Of a stretch of 64,000 bases of DNA, positions 45,269-55,612 are shown in pieces. The translations under genes were made by a program, and so were the position numbers. Origin of the DNA: Alternaria dauci. Lineage: Eukaryota; Ascomycota; Dothideomycetes; Pleosporales; Pleosporaceae. The stretch spans positions 3,906,001-3,970,000 of the forward strand of contig NC_091272.1 in assembly GCF_042100115.1 (NCBI RefSeq). Direction: 5' to 3'. A model generated the notes under the pieces. It was given only the letters and a program-made list of their open reading frames with translations, did not search any database and was not told the DNA's origin. The number at the start of each line of letters is the position of its first letter. Position 1 is the first letter of the stretch.

Positions 45269-45980
45269 TTACGATGTAGGCATAGGCACGTTGCCCATCT
45301 CAACTTCCTTCCTCTGTTGCCTAGCTGCCCACTTGTCCGCCATCCAAGTAACAATCGTAACAGCCATGCTTGCGCCTACAAGCAAGAACACAATGAGCGT
45401 CCCGACAAGCGCGAACTTGCTTGCCCCGCAAAGCGTCTTGAAATCTCCGTTTCCCATACCAGCTGGCATGGCGATATCACCAGGCAGATCCTGAGCAAGC
45501 GGTTGCGAGTCCTGCATCTTGCAAGTCCACGTCTGGATGGTATCCACTTCTGGGGCGTTGTTGTTGAGCATGTGTGCCCAGATTGTCGTAATCAGAGTAA
45601 GAAGAAGAGTAGGAAGGAGGGTCGCGAGAGAGAGGAGGGCGCGGAGAGTGTATTTCTGGCGAAGGGCAAGCTGATGCCTGTTAGTATGCAGCTCTACTCG
45701 CAATCATGTTGGGACTGTTGCTCACCTGAGGCACAAATGATGCAATCAAGAAAGCACCGCAGAGTACCAGCGTCACGACGGACGACGCGATGAGCGCTTT
45801 TGTGCCTTGGACGTCGAAATGCTGAGGCCACATGGGTGCCCACCAAGGGTTCGTGAGATGTTGCTTATTGAAGACATCCAGAGTGTGTGCCGAAGTGCCA
45901 AGGATACATATGCTGAAGACGACGACGAGACTGGTGATGATGGCCTGTGCCAAATGGAAAGGAGCGGGGTTGATCTTCAT
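45269..45980 (-). CDS. Four-span membrane protein, hypothetical
   Basis: Protein of 218 residues; exons 45980-45726 and 45670-45269, phase 0 with a CTAAC branch. Hydrophobic segments lie at about 10-33 (LAQAIITSLVVVFSICILG), 62-84 (TKALIASSVVTLVLCGAFLIASF), 92-113 (LLSLATLLPTLLLTLITTIW) and 168-193 (FALVGTLIVFLLVGASMAVTIV). The loop between spans 3 and 4 has two cysteines (WTCKMQD and TLCGAS). The tail is basic then ends MGNVPMPTS. The arrangement is like MARVEL or SUR7-type tetraspan proteins, but I cannot assign a family. A plasma-membrane place is likely. Confidence 0.72.
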
Positions 45981-47166
45981 CTTGATTGTAGTCTTGCTTC
46001 GAAGATGTTTCTTGTTGTATCATACAAACGCAAAGCGTAAGGTATGAGGGTATAAGAATCGGGTCGTTAGATTGGTGTCAACCAGGAGCACCTCTCTTTC
46101 TTGGAAATGAAGGACGATTAACGAGATAACGAAAGAACAAGCAAGCACAGAAGGCCTGATATAACCTGAGGCGTTGAAAGAACCTTTTGCCTGGGATGAT
46201 GGGAAACAACTCTGGGGGTGGCACATGCCTTTAAAACGACTTGGTCGCAATTCGGGTTTCATGCCTACAGAACACCTGGTGCAACCCCCCTGCAGCCATC
46301 TTCAGCTCGCCTCTCGAAATAGACGAACAAGAGCAAAGAAAGAACGGTAATCTGTCTTGCCGCTGCGACCATCGGTGGGACCTGGGTTAGCAGCGCCGGA
46401 CTGCTAGGTTGGTGGTGGTGCATCGTTATTCGCAGCGCGTAAGCTGCACACCAGTCTTAGAATAGCGATATTAACCAGCATATTGTATTGCCGCGTTACC
46501 GCATATGTACATATAGCAGCCCATACCGTTCACCGTGGTCTGTGGCATCTCCACTAAATCAACCAGGTTGCCGATCATACCATGTGTCGAACTCTGTGGC
46601 TTGCCTGTGGTTCCACTGATGCCGAGACATGGCAAAGTTAGAGCACGAGCGGCTGTAGTGCGCTTTTCATGCCATCGAATGAGGGTACGGAATGACCTGA
46701 ATGCAGGGTCACTAAAGTGTGAAACGCGAATGCAGTGCGGGCGCTTCGAGAGTTCAGGTGCAGGTCTTGATTCGCGGAAGGTACAGGCGCTTATGCCTTT
46801 CTGGTGCTTCTGCGCTATCATTGGCTGTGAATTCTCGAGCAGGTAAGAACATGAGATTCCACAACCAACAAAAAATAGAGCTTGACTTTAGACGGTAAGC
46901 ATGGTGAATATTCGGATAGGCTGATGGGCAGGATAGATGGCTCAGTGACATTTGAGCACGGCGATGATAGATGAGAAGCGTACTTTGTTATGTAGACCTT
47001 GACAGTACTGTTGGAGCAGAGGGATCTATAAACTGCACTTCCCAGCAATCCTGCCACCATTGAATGCGATACAATATATACACAGCCGCTGGGCAAGTCT
47101 GACCGGATCAAAGTATGTTGCAGCGTTGCAAAACGCCATGACCGGAGGAGTAGCTCGTACGCGCTT
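45981..47166. other. Intergenic, membrane-protein promoter to LysM gene 3' end
   Basis: Spacer of 1186 bases. An ATG-started 116-codon frame on the minus strand (46471-46821) and an opposing 103-codon frame overlap each other and show no family traits; both are left out. No RNA gene or repeat recognised. Confidence 0.45.
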
Positions 47167-48014
47167 TCATAGTTGACCAGTGAGACCTCCAAAGCCCCAC
47201 TTCCGCCGCCCCGAACTTTGTGTGTCCTTCGCTTTTCCCTTTTTCGCAGCCTCTAGAGAATGTCCCTTCTCCCACTCTTCGTCGGCCTTGTACGCAGTGA
47301 TCGCGTGCTCGAGGTTATAATCGGCTTGTTCAAGGTAGAGCAGCGCAACATCGTACCTGTCACGGAAGGTCAGTTTCTGTGTCTCCAGGATGAATCGAAA
47401 GATTGTGGCGCTTACTCGGCGACCTTGCATCTAACCATGAACTTCCGTAGCTTTGTCTTCTTAATCTCTTCCTCCTCGCCCTCTAATGGCCTTGGACTAA
47501 GACTAACTCCGCCTTTGTAGAACTCTCCAGGTATAAGCACAGTTCTACGCGCTGCCAGCAAATGGTCTGCATATAAGTTGTTCGTTCTGCGTAAAGCATC
47601 GGCGGGTACACCGTATCGAAGCGATAGTGATAAGATCGAGTCGTTGTTCTGATCGACAAAGTGGAGGACATCAGGCGCGTTCTCAGCATCTGGGTGTGCC
47701 TTCTCAGGTGGCGGTTGTAGCACACTGTGTGCTGAGTATGGCGGCAATTCGTCGTCGGCTTGCTGCTCGTCTGGTGGCGAATACATCGGAGGGTCGCGCA
47801 GACCATGGGTTGGGAGTGCCGATGGTCCTATCGATATCTGGCAGTATGGGCAATAGTTCTGGAATCTTGGATTGTCTGTCAAGCATCTGGCGCATATAGC
47901 ACGGTCACAGCAGTCAAGTCTACGCTCGAACTGTGACGGTTTCTCGGTCTTCTCGTCGTACGTTGGGGGTATCGACGATAGGAGGGCAGCGCAGGTACAG
48001 CATGCCTCAGACAT
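47167..48014 (-). CDS. Intracellular zinc-finger plus LysM protein
   Basis: Protein of 262 residues; exons 48014-47416 and 47356-47167 (phase 2). There is no signal peptide. The N-terminus is a RING-like cysteine cluster: CCTC at 5-8, then C35, C36, C41, C44, C55 and C58 (CCDRAICARC and CPYC). A P-rich linker with PPPYS-like turns leads to a LysM domain at about 116-164 (LHFVDQNNDSILSLSLRYGV, ending RTVLIPG). The C-terminus has a UBA/CUE-like helix, YDVALLYLEQADYNLEHAITAY, and a basic end. LysM usually binds chitin or peptidoglycan outside cells; here the cytosolic context resembles eukaryotic SPAG-type LysM proteins (LYSMD family). The combination suggests ubiquitin-linked or membrane-trafficking work, but this is inference. 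Confidence 0.78.
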
Positions 48015-48659
48015 GATGATTCAGTATCGCTGGCTTTGGTGTATACAGAGGGATTCCAGACTGCGGCTCGTGGGAGATGGTCGGAGGCAAAGTGACTGCC
48101 GCTACGTCATGACTAAGGCGGTTAGCGATCGCGAGTGCACGTGAAGGCGCGATAGTGCTGGGATGTTAGCTAGCATCAAGCCATGTGCCCGAGACATGTG
48201 AGTCTTCTGGTGCAGAAGACATCGTCGGCCTATATCGCGACGGCAAAGTGATGCCAGAACAAGCAGATGTTGAAGTTTGGCAGCCTGGCAGCCTGGGAGC
48301 GTGGAGCGTGCCCAGGTGTGCAAGGGTCCGTCGCTGTTGCCAAGTCCGTGTCCCTTAGCGAGCACACGGACCACGACACCGATTTTCGCTCAAGTCGAAC
48401 TTTTCGCAGACTCCAACCCTCCTTACCGCCCACCGCAACCACACGAGGTATGTCTTTGACCCGAGTGCCCTTCAGAGCCAGGGGATGCACTCGCCGCCGT
48501 CCGCAGGGATGAAGGCGACACTGCCTCTCCTCTTCGACAAGAGCTGAAGAACCCTCACGCAAGGGCACTCTCCATGCTCTGGCATCTGGAGGCTAACCAC
48601 GTACGCGCAGATACCTCAGTCGCCTCCGCCACAGAGAATCTCCCGACAACACCGTCAAA
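48015..48659. promoter_or_regulatory. Divergent promoter region, LysM gene / RPS22
   Basis: Head-to-head spacer of 645 bases. The right half is CT-rich, typical before fungal ribosomal protein genes, and holds a likely leader intron listed separately. Confidence 0.5.
48448..48610 (+). other. Probable 5' UTR intron of RPS22
   Basis: A strong donor (GAG|GTATGT) follows a CT-rich leader, and 163 bases later a CTAAC branch and GCGCAG acceptor occur, 49 bases before the start codon. Leader introns are common in fungal ribosomal protein genes. Transcript evidence is needed for proof. Confidence 0.5.
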
Positions 48660-49312
48660 ATGGTCAAGACTTCCGTCCTCAACGATGCGCTCAACGCCAT
48701 CAACAACGCCGAGAAGGCTGGCAAGCGCCAAGTCATGATCCGTCCTTCCTCCAAGGTCATTGTCAAGTTCCTCACTGTCATGCAGCGTCACGGTATGTCC
48801 ATCTCCGTACTTGCACTCATCCCAAGCGCATCCTACCCTATCCGAAGACGTGTACAATGCCGCCCAATGTCCTCCGCTAGCAAACCTACCTCACCTCTTC
48901 GGGCTGATAACTACTCACTGATCTCGACTCCCCACGATCAATGAGCTTTAAGTGTCCGATATATTAACTGCGGAGGACTTACACGTCTTCGGATCCCTTT
49001 CATGACGTCTGATGTTTATTTCGCCGCAACATACACTGATATCGTTTTCCAGGCTACATTGGCGAGTTCGAGGAGGTCGACGACCACCGCAACGGCAAGA
49101 TTGTCATCCAGCTCAACGGCCGCATCAACAAGACCGGTGTCATCTCTCCCCGCTACAACGTCCAGCTCCGCGACATGGAGAAGTGGGTTGTCAAGCTACT
49201 TCCCTCGCGTCAATTCGGTTACATCGTCCTCACCACCTCTGCCGGTATCATGGACCACGAGGAGGCCCGCAGGAAGCACGTTGCCGGAAAGATCCTTGGT
49301 TTCTTCTACTAG
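48660..49312 (+). CDS. RPS22: 40S ribosomal protein S22 (uS8, S15a)
   Basis: Small-subunit ribosomal protein. Exons 48660-48792 and 49053-49312 join in phase 1 to give 130 residues, exactly the family length. It begins [19 protein letters not shown] and ends AGKILGFFY, both diagnostic. The junction restores [17 protein letters not shown]. The 260-base intron is long for this window, as often in ribosomal protein genes, where introns can carry small RNAs or expression signals; I did not see clear C/D-box pairs in it. Confidence 0.97.
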
Positions 49313-49849
49313 ATTACTCGGGATTGTGGTGGAGTGGGATACAATATACCCGGATTTGGGCAAGCATACGTCTGTCCAAGTAGTCCATCATGGAACGTTC
49401 GACGAAGAAATGACAAAAGTTCATGACTGGGATTGTTATAGTTTTGGCCATGGTGCATGTGATGTGAGCGGTTACTGTGAAACGTGTTATGCATCGCTTG
49501 TTGTTGTTCTCTTGCTCGGAGTCAGGATTGAGAACATGTGCAAGATGATGAATTTTCACATGCTGTGAGCTACCCGTACTGTACTCATCATCACAATGGT
49601 TTCGCATGTCAGTTTTGAATAATTAAACTATTGCTCTCATTAACCATGTACAAGAAAATCGTATCCAGTATGCTACCCAGGAAACGCCAGCCTGTGCTTC
49701 TACTTTTTACAAGCAATCATCAGCCGTAACTCGTAAGCCCATCATAATGCCTCTATCAGAGCATTCATATGTTCCCTAAGAGAAAAACCAGTCCTAAACG
49801 CCTATGCTGAAATTCACTTAGTATTCTCCTCCGGTTTCACCCAGTTCCT
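49313..49849. other. Convergent 3' spacer, RPS22 / HSP104
   Basis: These 537 bases lie between convergent stops. AT-rich stretches near 49618-49640 fit polyadenylation regions. No gene supported. Confidence 0.45.
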
Positions 49850-52612
49850 TTAGTCGTAAAGGTCCATGTCACCATCAGCGTCGTCCAGTTCGGCGACAGC
49901 ATCAGACTCATCGTACATTTCCGAATCATCCTCGCTGTCGGTGTGGTTGGGCAGTACTACGATGTGCCCGTCATCCAGCACGACTCTGGCTGTCTCACCG
50001 TCCTTGATGGAACCGCGAAGGATGAGCACGGCAAGCCGGTTGAGAACCTCCTTCTCAATGAGTCGTGCGAGTGGTCTCGCACCGTAGGCTGGCGAGTAAC
50101 CTGCCGAGCCAAGGTAATCCCGTACTTCTGGCGTCATCTCGATGCGTACATTGCGGCCGTTCTGGTTGAGTCGCTTCTGAATCTCACCCAACCTCACATC
50201 GACAATCTTCCGGATTTCACGCTTGGTGAGACGGTTGAAGATGACAATGGAGGAAATGCGGTTCAGGAACTCGGGGAGGAACCAGTTGCGCAACGCACCC
50301 ATGACCATCTCCTTGGTGGTGGGGTCAATCTTGCCGTCAGGTGCGTTGGGGCGAGACAAGTGCTCAGCACCCAAGTTGGAGGTCATGACGACGATGCAGT
50401 TCTTTGCATCAACGACTCTGCCTTGGCCATCGGTAATACGACCGTCGTCCATGAGTTGAAGAAGGACAGTGAGTACTTCCTTGGCAGCCTTCTCAACCTC
50501 ATCAAACAAGAGGATAGAGAAGGGCTTGCGACGAAGAGCCTCAGTGAGTTGACCTCCTGCATCGTGACCGACATAGCCAGGTGGTGCACCGATCATCCTG
50601 CTGAGGGAATGCCGCTCTTGGTATTCGGACATATCGAATCGAATCATGGCCTTCGGGTCGTCGAACAAGAACTCTGCAAGTGCCTTTGTAAGGAGCGTCT
50701 TACCAGTACCAGAAGGACCACAGAACAAGAAGCTGGGAGGTTGGTTGGGGTTGGCCAGACCGGAGCGCTGTAGCCGGATAGCGTTGGAGACGGAAACGAC
50801 AGCCTCCCTCTGACCAACGACAACTTCTTGGAGATGACGCTCCATGTTGAGGAGCTTGTCCTTCTCGGTGGTCTTGAGCCGAGTGACGGGGATACCAGTC
50901 CAGCGAGCGACGATCTCGTTGATCTGATCTGGACCGACGGAGTCGCTCATGAGAGCCTCACCACCTCCACTTGCCTGGTGGGCCCACATCTCTGCATCGG
51001 CGCGAGCCTTGTCCCGCTCCAGCTCGCTGATGCGCTGCTCGACATCAGGAATGGCGTAGTACTTGAGGTCAGAAGCAGTCTGAATGTCACGCATACGCTC
51101 GGCTTCAGCAAGCTTCGTCTTGAGACCTTCGAGTTTGAGCTTCTGCTCTTGGATGTCCTTGCTGCGACCCTTCTCGCGCTCGTACATCTCACGGAGCGGC
51201 TTGAGCTCTTCTTCAATGTTGGCAGCCTCCGCTCGTGCCTCCTTCAGACGGACCTGTGATGCCTCGTCCTTCTCCCGGGAAAGCGCGTGAATCTCGATTT
51301 GTAGCTGTCGGAGGCGTCGCTCTAGGTTATCAAGCGCTTCGGGTTGCGATTCTCGTGTGACGCGGACGGCTGCCGCAGCCTCGTCGATAAGGTCGACGGC
51401 AGAATCGGGCAGTCGACGTTGAGTGAGGTAGCGGGCAGCGAGAGTAGCGGATGCAACAATAGCACCATCCATGATGGTGACACCATGGTGAGTTTCGTAG
51501 CGCTCCTTGAGGCCACGAAGAATGGAAATGGTCTCTGGGATCGATGGCTCTTTAACGAGAACCTGTTGGAAACGACGCTCGAAGGCAGCGTCCTTTTCAA
51601 TGTACTTTCGATACTCGCCCAGGGTAGTGGCACCGATGCAGTGGAGCTGTCCACGAGCCAGCATGGGCTTCAGCAAGTTGGCAGCGTCCATGCCGCCTTC
51701 TCCGGAAGAGCCAGCGCCCATGAGAAGATGGATTTCATCCACGAACAGTACTATCATCTCCTTGGACTCCTCGATCTCCTTCAGAACGCCCTTCATGCGG
51801 TCTTCAAACTCTCCGCGGTACTTGCTGCCAGCAACCAATGCACCGACATCGAGAGAGAGCAGTTTGCAGGCTGCGAGGTTGGCCGGTACATCCGCATCGA
51901 CAATGCGGCGGGCAAGACCCTCGACAACAGTAGTCTTACCAACACCAGGCTCTCCAATGAGGACTGGATTGTTCTTGGTTCGACGAGTCAAGATGCGGAT
52001 GACTCTGCGTGTCTCGTCTTCTCGGCCAATGACTGGGTCGATCTTGCCCTCTCGTGCCATTGCTGTCATGTCGATGGTGAACTTCTTCAAGTTCTCGTTC
52101 TCCTCCTCGGCATCTGCCGTCTTGGAGTCCACCCGCTTTGTGCCTCGAAGTGCTTGGATGGCATTGTCGATCTGCTTAACATTCGGAACGTTCGACTCGG
52201 CAAGGATTCGTTGTAGTTGAGCATCCTGGCAGAGAGACTGGATGAGGTGGTCGACGGCAATAAAGCTGTCTTTTTGTGTCTTGCTCAAGTCTTCTGCAGC
52301 GCGAAGCACCTTGGCCATAGCAGGCGAAGGTGAGGTGCGCTCTGGTGGAGGGTCTTGGCTTGGTAACCGTACCATAGCCTTCTTCAGGTTGCGCTCGAAA
52401 AGTTGGGGGTCGCCATTTGCGCGTTCGAGGACTTGCTTGAACAGCGGCGGTGGTGGTACGTCGACCTGGTTCGCCAGATCTTTGGGTGGGTCTATGAGCG
52501 ATACAGCAAGGTGGAGGGGTGTGAGTTGTGAGTGCGCATAGCTCTTAGCTAGGTCGAAGCTGTCTGCTAGAGCTTTCGCGGCGCGGTCGGTGTATGCGTC
52601 GAATGAAGTCAT
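49850..52612 (-). CDS. HSP104: HSP104/ClpB-family disaggregase
   Basis: Hexameric AAA+ chaperone (HSP98 in Neurospora) that, with Hsp70, pulls proteins out of aggregates and gives heat tolerance. Single exon, 920 residues. The Clp N-domain repeats cover about 1-160. NBD1 has Walker A GEPGVGKT (220-227) and Walker B VLFVDEIH, with the pore loop KYRGEFE. A coiled-coil M domain runs about 410-530. NBD2 has [17 protein letters not shown] and the pore loop GYVGHDAGG, plus [10 protein letters not shown]. The acidic tail ends DGDMDLYD, like yeast DDLD and the cytosolic class, so it is the cytosolic/nuclear form, not mitochondrial Hsp78. Upstream are a TATA box and heat-shock elements. No introns, as expected for a gene that must be expressed during heat shock, when splicing is impaired. 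Confidence 0.97.
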   Translation of the reverse strand: MTSFDAYTDRAAKALADSFDLAKSYAHSQLTPLHLAVSLIDPPKDLANQVDVPPPPLFKQVLERANGDPQLFERNLKKAMVRLPSQDPPPERTSPSPAMAKVLRAAEDLSKTQKDSFIAVDHLIQSLCQDAQLQRILAESNVPNVKQIDNAIQALRGTKRVDSKTADAEEENENLKKFTIDMTAMAREGKIDPVIGREDETRRVIRILTRRTKNNPVLIGEPGVGKTTVVEGLARRIVDADVPANLAACKLLSLDVGALVAGSKYRGEFEDRMKGVLKEIEESKEMIVLFVDEIHLLMGAGSSGEGGMDAANLLKPMLARGQLHCIGATTLGEYRKYIEKDAAFERRFQQVLVKEPSIPETISILRGLKERYETHHGVTIMDGAIVASATLAARYLTQRRLPDSAVDLIDEAAAAVRVTRESQPEALDNLERRLRQLQIEIHALSREKDEASQVRLKEARAEAANIEEELKPLREMYEREKGRSKDIQEQKLKLEGLKTKLAEAERMRDIQTASDLKYYAIPDVEQRISELERDKARADAEMWAHQASGGGEALMSDSVGPDQINEIVARWTGIPVTRLKTTEKDKLLNMERHLQEVVVGQREAVVSVSNAIRLQRSGLANPNQPPSFLFCGPSGTGKTLLTKALAEFLFDDPKAMIRFDMSEYQERHSLSRMIGAPPGYVGHDAGGQLTEALRRKPFSILLFDEVEKAAKEVLTVLLQLMDDGRITDGQGRVVDAKNCIVVMTSNLGAEHLSRPNAPDGKIDPTTKEMVMGALRNWFLPEFLNRISSIVIFNRLTKREIRKIVDVRLGEIQKRLNQNGRNVRIEMTPEVRDYLGSAGYSPAYGARPLARLIEKEVLNRLAVLILRGSIKDGETARVVLDDGHIVVLPNHTDSEDDSEMYDESDAVAELDDADGDMDLYD

Positions 52613-52761
52613 CTTGATTCGTAGTTATTGCCTTGGATGTGGCCCAAAGCCAGAGGTAATGTCGTATATCGTGAGCTCGTACTCAGGATTCGTGTGTGTG
52701 ATGTTGTAGTGTTGGGTATCTCTGGAGAGCAAGAGGAGTGTTGTACAAAAGACTCGAGGGA

Positions 52762-52769
52762 TTTATATA
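52762..52769 (-). promoter_or_regulatory. TATA box of HSP104
   Basis: The minus strand reads TATATAAA, 150 bases before the start codon and just downstream (in transcription sense) of the heat-shock elements. Match and spacing are good for an inducible promoter. Confidence 0.65.
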
Positions 52770-52794
52770 GGCTGAAGACAATTACACCCAGCTA

Positions 52795-52802
52795 TTCGAG
52801 AA
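52795..52802 (-). promoter_or_regulatory. Heat-shock element half-pair (TTCnnGAA)
   Basis: TTCGAGAA is a tail-to-tail pair of Hsf1 binding units, 26 bases upstream of the TATA box. Two units only, so moderate strength is expected. Confidence 0.5.
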
Positions 52803-52880
52803 GAGTCAGGAAACAGCAAGTGGCATCGTGTGATTTCTCGTCATATCTCGAAGCTAGTCGTGGTTTCTGCCCTGTCGGTA

Positions 52881-52897
52881 GAAGCTTCTGGATCTTC
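52881..52897 (-). promoter_or_regulatory. Heat-shock element (GAAnnTTC with further units)
   Basis: GAAGCTTC forms a perfect head-to-head pair; the next five-base steps read GGATC (one mismatch to nGAAn) and TTC in register, giving three perfect units of four. It lies about 270 bases before the HSP104 start, a usual place for Hsf1 sites. Confidence 0.6.
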
Positions 52898-53806
52898 GTA
52901 CAGGTTTCCGGTCAGGCGAAGCTGCCCGCCAATCAAGGTTACGTCACTTCAAGCACGCCTTACCCGATCTGGCCTGGTCGGCCGCTTCGGCCCAACCGGT
53001 ACACATCACATCACCACGAGATGTATACCCAACATTGTTCGGCCTACAATCAATACAGTTTAAGACAACTCACCAGAAACATGGGCGGGTCTACGAACAG
53101 CGTGGCGGAATATGACTCCTCGTCCCAGGACGCTCAGCCTTCGGTGCAAAAGCTCATTGCCTAAGGCATCGAAGCCACGTCAGACATTGAAGACCCTCTC
53201 CACGTTTGTTGTCATGTACTGAAGATAGCGCTCAACCATCGTATCCAAAATCACTCTCACCGGAAACACCTGCGCCTCCCGCCTGCCTTTTACCCAACGT
53301 ATCGTGTGGACACTTCTTCTCTACGCCGCGTGAACATCGCCCTCAGTCCATTTACAGTCTATAAGACTACCGACATGCACGGTAGGTGCATTTGATGTGC
53401 TTTGTATACAGATAACAGCCTGTGCCACGACCCTGGGGTACCATACCGGCGACACGGTCATCCAATATCGCTGCCACCAACGCATGCAGAATACTACATG
53501 CTACTATATGAAGAGAAGAGGAGTTCATAGCTCGGACAAGTAAGTAAGCGCTCACTCGACATCAAGCCGTGCTATCCAAGATTCCCAGATCATCCATGCT
53601 ACCTGGTTGAAATGTGGTAGGGATCAGGTAAAGCTGGCGATGTCAGTGCAGCATCATATCATCCGGTCGCGGACTCGTTCCGATGATACAGTACTGCCAT
53701 TCATGACCCTGTATACTGGGCTGAAGATGATCATTTATCCGGTGAGTTATGATATGTAAGATGCAATAAATCGTCCGTTCACCGACTGCATTTCTGAAAG
53801 ATCAAA

Positions 53807-54964
53807 TCAGTCGTCGTTTAAGCTGACTTTCAACACCGTGATCCTCCGTTCGAGCTCGTCCATATCCCAAGCCCGCAGCTGAACGCACTCTTTCACATCC
53901 TCGACCATCTCCCACGAAGCACCCTGTTCATCCGTATAACCCTTCTCTTTTGCCTCATTCAACACACGACTAGCTTCACTCGCTGTGCGCCAGAAGCGAT
54001 GTACATCTGCTGTTTCTGGGAACATATGGCGTTCCTCACGGTCGAATGTTAATGTTCCGGAGACGGAGAGCAGATGATGAGCTGGTGTCGGAAAGTAGGG
54101 TTGATAGAACAACGAAGTTGTACTGTTATACCATTGTCGCGGCTGGAAAATCACCTTATCTCTATGTTGCTCCAGATAAAGAACATCATGTAGGGCTGCT
54201 GATGAGAGACCCCCATCATTGTCTCTATTCTCGTATCTTTCGATATGCGGCGCATTATATATTGTCTCCATGGCTTGAGTCAGGATCCGTGATGAGCCGC
54301 TACTGACCCGTATGAAGAAGACTGAAGTATTCAGGCGATTGTTTTCGGACTTTGTGGCAATGAAGCAAACCCTCTTGAAGGTTTCAACATCAGTGATAGG
54401 TGGTAGAAATTGGTGTAAGGGTATGTGAGGATTCGCGAGGATGATGGCTGCATTGAAGTAGAGTATCCACTCCATACGCTGCTCAATTGGCTTCTGAAGC
54501 TCGTTGATGATGAGAGATTGGAGGTGAAGGAATTTGTTGAGGGCACCTCGCACAATAGGCATACGCAATGTACGTGTCTTGTATCTGAAGTACTCATTGT
54601 GAAATTCGTGAAGGGTATGAGATCGGGCGCTCTGTCTCTTATCGCTAGACTCGTAGAATATCGTCGCCTTTACAATCCTCCAGTCTTCTTGTTCTCTTGC
54701 AGGCATCCAGAGCGAAGAATCCAACGCAACATCCGCGAAACTGGTAGCCTTAAGCCTACTAGATGGAATGAGATTGGATGTTGTACAGCCGAAGAATACG
54801 CAAAAGCCGGCAATGAGCATTAAGATACCGAAAACCAGCCTAGCCGTAGGGCGGTAGCGGCGCAGTGAGCGGTTGGGTGGTGACATCGTTACAGTCTTCG
54901 TGATTGATGACTGGGCTTGAGGAAGAGAAGTAACACCTAAGCTGTGTGGTGGAACGATTCTCAT
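53807..54964 (-). CDS. GT34-like (GMA12/MNN10) protein lacking the DxD motif
   Basis: Single-exon protein of 385 residues from ATG 54964; an in-frame ATG at 54886 (MSPPNRSLRRYRPT) would put the membrane anchor closer to the N-terminus. It has type II topology: basic stretch, then one span at about 41-62 (ARLVFGILMLIAGFCVFFGC). The lumenal part follows the GT34 galactosyl/mannosyltransferase plan: HEFHNEYFRYKTR, KFLHLQSLIINELQKP, WILYF at 166-170, NPHIPLHQFLPP, LNTSVFFIRVS, and later VIFQPRQWYN. In active members the WIL-F segment runs into D-A-D, which binds Mn2+ and the sugar nucleotide; here residues 171-173 read N-A-A. The expected catalytic metal site is therefore gone, suggesting a non-catalytic or altered Golgi protein. 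Assignment is from memory of the family pattern. Confidence 0.68.
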   Translation of the reverse strand: MRIVPPHSLGVTSLPQAQSSITKTVTMSPPNRSLRRYRPTARLVFGILMLIAGFCVFFGCTTSNLIPSSRLKATSFADVALDSSLWMPAREQEDWRIVKATIFYESSDKRQSARSHTLHEFHNEYFRYKTRTLRMPIVRGALNKFLHLQSLIINELQKPIEQRMEWILYFNAAIILANPHIPLHQFLPPITDVETFKRVCFIATKSENNRLNTSVFFIRVSSGSSRILTQAMETIYNAPHIERYENRDNDGGLSSAALHDVLYLEQHRDKVIFQPRQWYNSTTSLFYQPYFPTPAHHLLSVSGTLTFDREERHMFPETADVHRFWRTASEASRVLNEAKEKGYTDEQGASWEMVEDVKECVQLRAWDMDELERRITVLKVSLNDD

Positions 54965-55324
54965 GGTTCGCGCAGACAGAACATGTTCGAGAGACAAAAA
55001 AGCTCTGCGTCATCGATATTGAATGACAATGAATCCAATAGAAAGAAATTTACTTGTTATTGTTGGTGAATGTGAGTTTGTCACCAAGGACGATAAGTGA
55101 AAGAGACAAATCAGTCATTTCGTGTCGTGACTAAGTTCTACATGGATCAGTCTCGCTGATACCGATGTTTCTCATCAAGGCTGTGGTGCCGTCTGTCGGC
55201 GACTCCAGCGCCGGGTCTTACTACTATTCAGCGATAGCACACTGCTTGGTTTGCTGCCGAGTTCCCCAGGTACTCTTTTCGAGCCTCTACGCTCTATAGT
55301 AGAAAGAGGAAGTGTAGCTGAGCT
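54965..55324. other. Intergenic, GT34-like promoter and repeat-protein 3' end
   Basis: Spacer of 360 bases between genes on the minus strand. No clear element seen. Confidence 0.4.
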
Positions 55325-55612
55325 CTAGGCCTCTGCCTTCTTCTTCTGCTCCTCAGCCGCCTTCTTGCCCTGCTCAGCCTGTGCCTTTGCCTCTTGATTG
55401 GCCTTCTTCTGCTCTTCCTCAGCAGCCTTCTTAGCCTCTTCTTCCGCCTTCTTTTGCTCCTCGGCGTCTTGTTTAGCAGCTTCTTCCTCAGCCTTCTGCT
55501 GCTCCTCAGCTTCCTGCTTTGCGGCTTCCTCCTCAGCCTTCTGCTGTTCCTCTTCCTGCTTAGCTGCCTCTTCTTCGGCCTTCTTCTGCTCCTCCTCAGC
55601 CTGCTCATCAGC
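55325..55612 (-). repeat. Coding tandem repeat, period 42-45 bases
   Basis: About four clear imperfect copies of a unit whose protein reads AEEQ(Q/K)KAEEEAAKQ, spaced 45, 45 and 42 bases, with degenerate copies at the 3' end. The repeat is in frame, so unit gain or loss would keep the protein open. The opposite strand also reads open here, purely as a by-product of the codon pattern. Confidence 0.85.

Larger units (their letters stand above)
52613..53806. promoter_or_regulatory. HSP104 promoter and spacer to the GT34-like gene
   Basis: Spacer of 1194 bases upstream of HSP104 on the minus strand. The TATA box and heat-shock elements are listed separately. From about 53170 to 53800 nothing but short frames is seen; the right end should hold the 3' untranslated region of the GT34-like gene. 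Confidence 0.6.

Noticed and set aside
46471..46821. 116-codon minus-strand frame in the 46-47 kb spacer
   Set aside because: An opposing frame of similar length overlaps it, composition looks random, and no domain is recognised.
52628..53164. 178-codon frame in the HSP104 promoter
   Set aside because: It lacks an ATG in good context and covers the TATA and heat-shock elements; it is most likely open by chance.
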